DNA from: Oscheius tipulae
Taxonomy: Eukaryota > Nematoda > Chromadorea > Rhabditida > Rhabditidae
Direction: 5' to 3'
DNA: 64,000 nucleotides
Assembly: GCA_037178975.1 (NCBI GenBank)
Contig: JASJZH010000001.1
Span: 7,300,501 to 7,364,500 of the forward strand
The notes beneath the pieces were generated by a model. It was not told where the DNA came from and ran no database searches. It saw only the letters and a list, made by a program, of their open reading frames with translations. Each line of letters starts with the position of its first letter. Position 1 is the stretch's first letter. The position numbers and the translations under genes are program-made. Shown one piece after another: positions 1-8,112 of the stretch.

Positions 1-127
1 TGAATCAGTCACAAAAGAGGCTGTATAGACTTCGGAGGCGAAAAGGTACAGGTAAGCCGACAGCTGTTGTTCACACATGGTCTTGCGCAACACGGCTGCG
101 TAATCATCATAAACCGAGGAAGGGTCT
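1..127 (-). CDS. possible internal or terminal exon of an unrecognised gene, cut by the window edge
   Basis: Read on the minus strand after a possible acceptor (…ATAAAG at about 128-131), one frame stays open to the window edge. It gives a helix-like stretch containing YDDYAAVLRKTMCEQQ and then YLYLFASEVYTAS. I do not recognise the family. The composition looks like coding sequence and no stop interrupts it, but the stretch is short and its acceptor has a weak pyrimidine tract. It may be chance. Confidence 0.3.
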
Positions 128-935
128 CTTTATAGTTAGCGTATTGGAAAAAGATTAAACCAGTACTTAGAAAATAAGAAGAAAAACCTGAGGAGGGGAA
201 GGAGGCAAATCGAATGACCTTGGTTGACACATATTGAATCAATGTTCACCTTCCTGTCAGGGGATCAGGAATCGATCGGATTGGCAGATACAGATCTGAC
301 CAGAGCGGATGTCGCCTTTGGTCAGAGGGCACTTGACGGACTGACAGCTAGATGGTCCGTGAGACTAATTACTCTTTGGCGGTCAGCAGAGGAAATCCGA
401 TATACAGTTGGGGTGGGAATAGCTGCAGACTTGACTCTTCGGACCTACAGTGAGGAAAAGGGTTGGTCAAACAGTGCAATTACTCATCTTCCACTAACGG
501 AAGCGCTGCAGCAAATATGCGGAACAAATAGTACTCTTTTGGGCTAGTGGGGAGTACGGCTAAGTGAACTTCATTATCGGAGTACCTGATTGGTGGGGGG
601 TGTGAGGCTGGGAAGGAAACTGGAAGGAGGACTGCGAACGAGAGAGGTCACGCGAGTTGGGTCACTTTCCAAAGGGATCTGTTTACCGAGCACTACTCCC
701 GATTATACGTAGAGGTCAAGGAAGCTGGACAGAGGAAGCTTGCCTTTTCGTATCAAGTTTTATAGAGTTCAATCACAATTGGCCCTCATCAGTTGAGTGA
801 GAGATCTGATCCTCTCTGACCACCCGCTGTTCCCCTCCCTTTAGCTCTAGAGCTCATTAAAGCCGCCATAATTGCTATCGATGGCGTAATCTGAGATTCG
901 GGTCATGAACGAGAACTGCAGCTCTGATTCTTTAT
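128..935. other. intergenic stretch, no supported gene
   Basis: A 107-codon open frame at 224-547 (plus strand) shows no domain, no signal peptide and no clear splice context. I see no repeat or RNA gene here. Confidence 0.4.
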
Positions 936-1513
936 TCACTTTCCACCCAAGAGAGGACAGAAGAAGACACACTGTCCGCTTCTGTTGCGCCATCTGCCAA
1001 GGGAACAGATACAGTAGCCGTCTCTGACGCAGCTCTAAAGATTTTTGATACGGAATTGTAGCTTGGACTCACTGGACGACCACAGACACGATCCACAGTG
1101 CAGCCGCGACAAGGGATCCAGGTTTCGTCGTTGTCGCAGTTCGGGACGCACGTCTGGGTCATTGGGCTGAATCAGAGTATTATTAAATTGCGCATCAACT
1201 CTTGTGAGATCGTGGTAGCTGGTTTTAAATCCAGGTCCTGTAACCATAAAAACCACGACTTACCATCTTCCGATAGGGCAAAACAATGGGCGACGAGATT
1301 CGCAGTGGTGACCAGCTGGACAGCGACGGTTACAGCATTGGACCCCTGAAGATGCGACGGAATCCTTGAAGAGCGCTTACCTCCGATCTGCTGTCTGTTA
1401 TCGGGATCGGCACCAGCATCAGCACCAGCGTCTGCTCCAGCATCAGCTGGAGCATCATCAGAACGGATGAAACTCGCCTGGAGAAGAAGCAAGAAGACAA
1501 TGAGAAGAGACAT
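936..1513 (-). CDS. secreted cysteine-rich TIL-domain protein
   Basis: Four exons join cleanly in phase: 1381-1513, 1264-1345, 1073-1166 and 936-1034, giving 135 residues. Residues 1-19 or so are a signal peptide (MSLLIVFLLLLQASFIRS). An acidic Asp-Ala-Gly-Ala repeat follows (about 21-36). Next comes a short cysteine-rich segment with CCNRRCPAGHHC, then a trypsin-inhibitor-like (TIL) module. The TIL spacing is visible as NCDNDETWIPCRGC, VCGRP, SCVRDGYCICSLG and a final RNRSGQC. In nematodes TIL modules are secreted serine-protease inhibitors or adhesive/cuticle-associated domains. Which applies here cannot be told, because a reactive-site loop is not obvious. The start was chosen at 1513 because it begins the signal peptide; an in-frame upstream start would put charged residues before it. 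Confidence 0.82.
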
Positions 1514-2049
1514 AATGGTTGAGAGAGGAAAATTTGGAAGTCCTTTAAATAGTAGCACGATCAACGACTGTCAAGAGTCAACAAGGGATGAGCATTATTC
1601 ACATAATCCCTTCTGTGTGTAGTATCCTGCATAAAGTTGGGCAAGCTTGTTTTCAGAGCTGTTGCAACTTGGAACAGCGAGAGTAAGCTCGTTGTTTTGG
1701 TGATCGTCAGAACTGTTGGTATCCAACGTACCTTTACGGAGTCATTTTGATTTGGAATTGACAAAAGCGATTTGTATTCGCTCGAGCTTCGTTGCGGGAG
1801 AATTGACTTGCCAAAACTTGTCAACTCTAAGATCCGCTTCTATCCCACTGCTCCGCTGTGCTGCCGTCTCCTATAGAATCAGGTCAGGTATTTTCACTTT
1901 CTACAAAGTTTGTGCTACTGTCGCACTCTTTTGGTTACCGCTCGCTCATCAAATACTATCACCAAAAAAAAAGGCGACACGCTGTTGCACACCCTTTATC
2001 TCACCTTGACTAGGATCTGAGGTAGTCCGGGAAACTCAAATTCAAATGC
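1514..2049. other. intergenic stretch, no supported gene
   Basis: Open frames on both strands at 1561-2009 overlap each other and show no recognisable domain, signal peptide or splice pattern. Nothing else seen. Confidence 0.35.
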
Positions 2050-2502
2050 TCTAGGTCTTTAGCTAGTGTTGCCGATTCAGGATGCGGATGTGTTCTCTTC
2101 AGTGAGCCTCAAATCAGGTACTAGAGACTGGGGTGCCGTAGAGGTGTAGGGAGATTGCTTGTCGGCAATTTCTCGAAAACTTTAAATCAAATCGACCAAA
2201 AATACTTTCACAATACAGTTTTCTTGTCCCTTTTTTTTGGACGATTGGAAACACATATGCTGTCAGAAGAATTTCCTGTCATGTGAGGAGCCACTGGTCC
2301 GATGCCAAAAGGGTTGCTCTTTCGAGAAAAGTGCTGATCCCGTCAGCTGAAAACGTCAATTGGGAGACGGGTCATGCCCATTTTTTGCCGGGGATTTTTC
2401 ACACCTAGATACCACCCCAATCTCTAATACCTGATTTGAGGTTCTCCGAAGTGAGCACATCCGAATCCCGAATCGGCAACACAGGCTGAAGACTGGAGAC
2501 TT
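2050..2502. repeat. hairpin (MITE-like) inverted-repeat element
   Basis: The segment at about 2050-2135 is an imperfect reverse complement of about 2413-2502. The core pair is GTTGCCGATTCAGGATGCGG (from 2068) against the matching block ending at 2480. Weaker pairing continues inward on both sides. No protein is encoded inside. The structure is that of a non-autonomous DNA element or fold-back repeat, aged by substitutions. No target-site duplication is clear. Confidence 0.7.
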
Positions 2503-2844
2503 CGGATCTGTGTTGCTCGGGGCTACTTCAGACCTTAGTCAAGGTGGAAGAGAGTGACCTGAGCTGAGGTTTGAAAAAGACGACAGCACAGCTGATCAGC
2601 AGACGACTTGAGTGCCCTCTGCGGTGACAAGTCTTGACGAGTCGAGGTTCCAGCAACGAAGTTCCACAAAGTAGCGCGAGCGAATAAAAATCGCTTTTGA
2701 ATGTTTTTGCACTGTGAAAGGACGAAAATAAGAGGAAGATACAACATCCAGTAGATATCATTCAACCCTCCCCCCGACTGTTAGGAACTGAAATCGACAC
2801 CCATAGTACTTGGTTATCATTCCAGAGCCGCTGCCACTATTGAA
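2503..2844. other. intergenic; doubtful short minus-strand frame with hydrophobic start
   Basis: Two overlapping minus-strand frames (2528-2765) begin with a hydrophobic stretch (MNDIYWMLYLPLIFVLSQC in one). No domain follows and the cysteine spacing fits neither an insulin-like peptide nor a known toxin fold. A secreted peptide is possible but unsupported. Confidence 0.2.
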
Positions 2845-2914
2845 CATTGGCGCAGTGGCAAACCTCGTCGCTGGTCAATCGCAAGGTCCCGGGTTCGACT
2901 CCGGCCCGCCGATG
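2845..2914 (+). ncRNA. tRNA-like sequence (degenerate tRNA or tRNA-derived SINE head)
   Basis: A 70-base block has a pol III A box (TGGCGCAGTGGC) and B box (GGTTCGACTCC). Its ends (CATTGGC and GCCGATG) can pair over seven positions. The anticodon arm does not fold well and the T stem has mismatches, so I read it as a tRNA pseudogene or the head of a SINE rather than a working tRNA. Confidence 0.45.
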
Positions 2915-3033
2915 ATGAATTGTTATCCCTGTCTGAAACGTTGTGTGGATACCTGTAACCCTGATGGCTTTTTTTTCTTTTCCGTGCCTCCCCTTTTCGG
3001 CAAATTGCTTCGTGATCTCTAAATAGTCTTTTG

Positions 3034-3040
3034 ATATAAA
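3034..3040 (+). promoter_or_regulatory. TATA-like box upstream of the neuropeptide gene
   Basis: The sequence GATATAAAG lies about 50 bases before the start codon at 3089, a spacing compatible with a TATA element and a short 5' leader. Confidence 0.4.
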
Positions 3041-3088
3041 GCAGTTCTTTCCCGCCCCCCTATTACAATCACACCGTGTGTGGCGACC

Positions 3089-3237
3089 ATGCTGTCAGCT
3101 CCCGTTCTCTTCTTCGTTCTCCTCTGTAAGTTTTCCTCTCTCCATCAATGATAGACCGTTCAGTGATATCGCTCTACTCGGTACTCGCCTTCGATCACCC
3201 CCATCCCAATCTGCCTAGTGTTCTTCGATTCGGCTAA
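3089..3237 (+). CDS. probable FMRFamide-like neuropeptide precursor (single VLRF-amide)
   Basis: Two exons, 3089-3125 and 3164-3237, are separated by a 38-base GTAAGT…TTCAG intron. They join to a 36-residue precursor. Residues 1-21 form a signal peptide ending in SVLA. The remaining 15 residues are FDHPHPNLPSVLRFG followed directly by the stop codon. The C-terminal Arg-Phe-Gly is the classical amidation signal, so the predicted mature product is a 14-residue peptide ending in PSVLRF-amide. This resembles nematode FLP peptides of the VLRF-amide type (FLP-18 style). Such peptides act on G-protein-coupled receptors at neurons and muscle. A TATA-like box lies about 50 bases upstream and an AATAAA 41 bases downstream of the stop, so the whole unit is compact and complete. 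It is unusually short, has one peptide copy, and needs no dibasic cleavage. The frame depends on the short intron. Confidence 0.6.
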
Positions 3238-3277
3238 CTGTCGTCAAAATGAGACTTCATTGATAAAAGAACATCTT

Positions 3278-3283
3278 AATAAA
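3278..3283 (+). terminator. polyadenylation signal AATAAA of the neuropeptide gene
   Basis: AATAAA lies 41 bases after the stop codon of the VLRF-amide precursor, on the same strand and at a usual distance. Confidence 0.5.
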
Positions 3284-3386
3284 TATGAGATAACTGCGAA
3301 GGGGAGAACTTTGATTGTGTCACTCGTAAGGCATCTTGGAAGTGGGGGAATGTGCTTGAACTTGACTTGAGAAAGGAGGAAGCGGG

Positions 3387-6300
3387 CTAGAGTCCGAGAC
3401 GTACTTTCTTCTCAGCTCGTGTTCGACTGACCAGAAGGGTCACGGCAACGGAGACGTACACGATTGTCACAATGATGAGAGGGACTAGCGGAACGATCTG
3501 GAAAGAGATTATAGTTGAATTGAGAGTCTAGTCGAGTTCCCGAAGACCCGGTAGTTCAAACAATCCACACCACTCTCTACTTGGGCTGATTTCGGATTTT
3601 CTTCTCTTGGAACAGGGAGCTAAGCTAATGTATAGACTTGTAAGCGAACACACAGTTGCGTACCTGAGTTTTTAGGATTGAAGACGGCATTTTCGAGTCT
3701 TTCAATGTTCTGCAAAAGTTGTATCCTGTGATCTACGCTACTACTTTGCTGAACATCGTAAATCTAATAGTCGTCTTCAACCCACAAAACGCATAAACGC
3801 AATTCCGTATTCACATGGGTTTCTATTAGAGCTTTGACGGTACTTAGAAGTGGCATGATCGGGACTCTTTCTGTCGTCAGTTATGGTTTACATCCAACAA
3901 CCGGCTAGTTTTCTCCTATTGGTATACAATCAGTGTCTGTTTTTCTGGTTCTCCCTTGCACCTGCGCAACAAGTACACAGTGCGAAAGGGGGTCAATCAA
4001 GTTTGGAAACTGCACTATACAACAACCACGTGAATCTATTTTCTTCCCACAATACGTCACGGTCAATAGGGTTGACTCATAGTTTTTCCAAGATTGATCT
4101 CTCAATGATTTATGAATGGGAAGAATCATTGAGAGTTCAAGTTCTGTTCCTAATAGCCTGCCCTGTAAATTCGATTAACCGAGGGAGAATGATGAGAATT
4201 TCCTTTGTAATAGCTAAAAAGGGAGGCTGAAAATGATTGGAAGAATGGGGAGTTTAGAGAAGAGTCAACGTTCCTACTGAACTACCAATCTCCTTAGATG
4301 ACTTGCAGGACTCATCAACCCATCACAACTCTCGCAGACTCACCATTCTCGGTATACAGACAGGACTTCCACCCATCTGTCCCCGTTCCTCCGTGTCCAG
4401 AATGAGCAACTCCTTCGTGGCAACATCAATCTCGACATCGCCTCGACTAGCCACCGCGACTGCCCTCTTCGTCCTGTTGCCCCTTGCTTCTTCTCCACAT
4501 TTCGGCGGCTGAAACTTATTTGAAAACACAAGGTCGACACTTGTTTTTGCGCAGCTCTTCATCACATCGCCCTGGCCATAATCTCGCGCCCTTGACTGTG
4601 AATGAGGTTCAGGCTCTTGTCTTGTCTTGACTAAACTGACCGTGACCTCCTCGCACATGCCCATCTGCTTCTGACAGAGGCGAATCTGACAGGTGAAGTA
4701 GAGCTGATTGGAGTCGGCGTACTTGAAGACTTGACTAGTCGCGTGAGCTCGCATCAGACTCTTGTCGTAGTTTAGTTCACTGATTAGGAACTGGTCCGTC
4801 GTACAGCTGAAAACTACCGGTTATGAAGTTCCGTCCCGAGATTGACCTCCTAGCCCCTTCCCCTCACAAAGGCGCTAATAGTGTCAGTTCACTCTTTCGG
4901 GAACAGTTTGCTCGTACACAAGGTCAGGCGGCAGCTATTTGACGCAAAGTTGGTCACTCGATCGGCCATTTTCAATAGCTGATTACCGTATTACTAGGGC
5001 AGTGGACCTTGGCGGTTGTTTGAGTAGGCGGATAATGAGTTGGGCGAGAAAAACGCTTGAGGAGACAAAGACATAGGAAATCAAATGACTGCAGAATCCT
5101 TCGTCGGCACACGCCGATGTCAGAAAGAGACAGAACGGAGGAAAACAAACTAACTTCTTCTCCGGACTACTGTAGTGACTCTACTACGATAACGTATTGA
5201 TAATTGCTAATTGTTTGGAAACAGATCTGACTTGTTCTGACAGGTTCGGGGGAGGAGACAAAGTTATTCGCATGCTTGGGAGCTTCGAGGGATGCTGTAT
5301 CTACTCTCGTCTCTTCTGTCCATCGTCTGGCTGCCGCTGGCTCTGATCAAGTGCTGCAAGAACAAGGACAAGGACAGTCAGCGCTCGGTCAAGAACATCA
5401 AGCCGGTGAACGGAACGTGCCCGCCAGGACCACCGAAGCCGACGAACATACCGCCTGTTTTAATGAACCGGCCGAAGCCGCCGGTATCCCGAACGCCCGT
5501 TCCGACGGCGAAGCAGGAAGTGAAGATGGAAGAAAAGAAAGAAGAGAAAGTGGAGAAGAAGATGGACGACTCGCCCGTTCTGGCCGTCTACCCGTCGATC
5601 AAGGAGCCGACTCACAGTACGAGAAGGAGGAGGGAGGAAGAGATAGAGAATGTGAAGAAGACGAAGATTGCCGAAGGATTCTTCCAGACGAGGAGTGACG
5701 GAGACGATACTCTCGAGCAAGTGGCCAGTCTGGACGAGGAGAAGAGCGCTATGAGCAAGAAGAAAGGAACCTCGTTGAAGATCCCACCAAAGTAAGACAG
5801 TGAAAATGCAATCGCGACTCTTTTGTTCCCCGTTAGTGTCTTTTCAGTACTGTCTAGACTCTAGATCCTCAATGGACATACCCGTCAACATCGACGACAG
5901 CATGATCTTCTCCATCCCCGTCAGTCACGAAGCATTTCTTGACCAGCATTCCCATCTCGGCTGGACTGCATTCCCACACGTGGTACACCTGATTCTCATT
6001 AGGATAGTTTGCCTTTCTAACTCACTATCTCTCCAACATTGGCGAAAGTGAGCTGCGGGCCATTCGGACTGTCTCTTCGGACGGAATACTCACACTTGGG
6101 CATAGCCATAGAGTCGGAGAGTTCAGTAGTAGGGATCATGCTGCAAATAAGTGGGTGATGAACTAATGAAAAAGTTGTCTACCTGACTTCGATTCCACGG
6201 GTAACAATCTCATCGGGCTCCATGTAGAAGCACTTCACGTGGAAAGCTCTGTCGTTTTTGGTGATGAAGCCGGCTGGATGGAAAGATACAATGACGGTTA

Positions 6301-6802
6301 CCATGAAGTTGATCCCCCGGGGATTCGCCTAAAGTATTCACATTTTCCCTGAAGTGACAATGAAACTTACGGATCGGAGCCGTTGCATTCCACATTTACC
6401 TAGAGGGAGAGAGTAAGAATTGGTTCCGTTGTTGGCGTAGGATTGACGGCAGGACTTGTCCTTTGCTCGACCCTGGAAGACAATCTCACTTGACTATTTG
6501 GAAAACGAGCTTAGAGTCCTCCGATTCATTCTTTTGACCGTTCATCCCTCATAGTGTGCTTAAACCCTACCTTGACAAAGATATTGCCTTGGAAGGGCTT
6601 AGCTGTCACAATGTCCAGTGCGAGATCGTTATCCTGACAGAGAACCTTCGGCGTGCCTGAAAATGAGTCCCATAAAACGGTCACTTGTGCCATTGACCAT
6701 GAGTCAAGAGAACCACCACTTACCGATGATCTCATTCTCAAGGAAGGCCTGGGCGATAGCTGGAAGGAGTAGGAGTGCTAGGAGCATGGCACTGGACAGC
6801 AT
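3387..6802 (-). CDS. cuticlin-like ZP-domain protein, membrane anchored
   Basis: Exons joined in phase: 6724-6802, 6571-6656, 6371-6472, 6183-6328, 6026-6140, 5882-5988, 4641-4806 and 4344-4508, then one or two C-terminal exons (about 3664-3710 and up to 3387-3497). A signal peptide (MLSSAMLLALLLLPAIAQA) precedes a ZP domain (about residues 28-275). The ZP-N half carries KVLCQDNDLALDIVTAKPF and NPRGINFMVTVIVSFHP. The ZP-C half carries SQVFKYADSNQLYFTCQIRL. A furin-type site RTKR follows near 279-282, and then a C-terminal membrane helix (LIIVTIVYVSVAVTLLV) with a short basic tail. This is the full plan of nematode cuticlins, which are cleaved and polymerise in the cuticle. The 5' limit of the TM exon is ambiguous: the acceptor may be at 3497 or about 3482, because the frame of the preceding exon fits only some combinations. 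The intron 4807-5881 is over 1 kb and holds another gene on the opposite strand. Confidence 0.85.
5292..5795 (+). CDS. nested gene: small N-anchored protein with charged Lys/Glu-rich tail
   Basis: This intronless 167-residue frame lies on the plus strand wholly inside the 4807-5881 intron of the minus-strand cuticlin gene. Residues 1-20 or so are hydrophobic (MLYLLSSLLSIVWLPLALIK). Two cysteines follow at once (KCCKNKDKD), a layout suggesting a membrane anchor with possible lipidation. After a proline-rich spacer (about 42-65) the chain becomes highly charged (EEKKEEKVEKK, TRRRREEEIENVKKTK). I do not recognise the family. Similar short proteins (hydrophobic head, CC, charged tail) are known from nematodes, but I cannot name an orthologue. 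Bases 5430-5822 recur at 13311-13703 with only a few differences. Confidence 0.6.
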   Translation: MLYLLSSLLSIVWLPLALIKCCKNKDKDSQRSVKNIKPVNGTCPPGPPKPTNIPPVLMNRPKPPVSRTPVPTAKQEVKMEEKKEEKVEKKMDDSPVLAVYPSIKEPTHSTRRRREEEIENVKKTKIAEGFFQTRSDGDDTLEQVASLDEEKSAMSKKKGTSLKIPPK

Positions 6803-8110
6803 GTGGCCTCACGAGTGGGCGGGGGAATTCTCTGAATTTGGACCGAGATTCTCGGGACTCCTCCTCCCGAGGGGGGCGCCAGCCGACTGTCTCAAGGGCA
6901 TGGAGACCAATCCCTCTGCGTAATTATGAATTGGTAGTAAATCGGTCTCTGAGGATAGCACAGATAAGTTCGAAAAGGATTGAGGAGATTGGCTAGAGGA
7001 AGTCTCTGGACATAGAGACTACGGTAAATGGGCAGTATGGGGTCAGTGTCAGTTCGAGATCTGTACAGTCCATTGCATGAGATTGGAATTGACAAGAACT
7101 GTTAGGACTATAGTCTAGAAGAGTACACTGGGAGATTTCGAACACACCTATGCCCATAGAGGTAGAGTACGGTATATACAGATTGTGAGATATTAGTTTA
7201 TCGAGTGGGGTGTCGAGTGTCCAGGTCGTAGGTATGGTCTAGAGTGTTCACTGAATAAGCCCGCCTCAGAGCTGAGCTGACTGATAGTGAGAGAGAACCA
7301 AGGACCGCAACTATCAAGTCTCTGAAACTTGGAGAATTGACCAGTCCCGGACTCCCGGACTCCTAGACACTCTGATCGTCTCATAAATACTGTCTGGAAG
7401 ACAAATGTGCAAATGGATCGCTAGGCATCAGACTCTCCCGTGATCATGGTTCAGATCCACTTTCATTGACTATTGACATATCTTTTCTTCCCAGCTCGAG
7501 ACACACGGCGAGAACAGAACTCTCTTCACCAAAGCAATGAAAGCTTTCGTCCTCTCACCTCATTCAGTTCAGAGGACAAACCGATGAAAAACGCGATTCT
7601 GATTTGTTAACTGTCCCCCTTGTCGAAAGCTCTCCAACTGTGAATTAATTTCCTCGATCACCTTGGCAAGCCGCCGACTGACAAAACCGTTTCCCGAGTA
7701 GAAAGTATGTCATTTGCCATTGGAGCTATTGTTGGGCTGGCACTTTTTGCACACCGTGATCCTCTCACGACCTTCATGGCTCTGCACATGTTCCTAATCA
7801 CGTAATGACACAGGACCAAAGTTCCTTCTCACACTTGACACTATAAAAGGGGGCCATGTTTTCCTCCGTTCCTCACGTCCGGCCTCTTTTCACTTTCAGA
7901 GGAAGATCCCACTCTTCTTGAATAAACAAACGAGCTCACGTTCGGAACCCGGAAAAGTCTCGAAATAATAATGATCCCAGGTCAAGTTCATCTCCAATGA
8001 ATAGGACGGCGCTGCCCTGAGGTTTGAGGCAATTAGCTAGGTTCTGGGTCAGGCCACGTTTTCACGAGAGTACAGCCACCTACTTGGCTAATAATATGGG
8101 AGAAGGTTTA
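6803..8110. other. intergenic stretch between cuticlin and D-aspartate oxidase
   Basis: No supported gene. A TATAAAAG at 7842-7849 (plus strand) is the only promoter-like word, and no convincing coding sequence follows it. Short open frames at 6892-7095 and 7193-7384 lack domain or splice support. The first part must hold the cuticlin promoter and the last part the 3' end of the oxidase gene. Confidence 0.4.
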
Positions 8111-8112
8111 TT
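8107..8112 (-). terminator. polyadenylation signal of the D-aspartate oxidase gene
   Basis: AATAAA on the minus strand overlaps the end of the stop codon, which implies a very short 3' untranslated region. Confidence 0.4.

Noticed and set aside
2528-2765. Minus-strand frames with a hydrophobic start, one containing LCGTSLLEPRLVKTC, thought to be an insulin-like peptide
   Set aside because: The cysteine spacing is one residue too long for a B chain, and no A-chain pattern (CC, three residues, C) follows in any frame.
4303-4512. Plus-strand frame opposite the cuticlin exon
   Set aside because: It is the antisense shadow of a well-supported ZP-C exon.
7842-7849. TATAAAAG as a promoter for a plus-strand gene
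   Set aside because: No coding sequence with a convincing frame, signal peptide or splice pattern follows on that strand.
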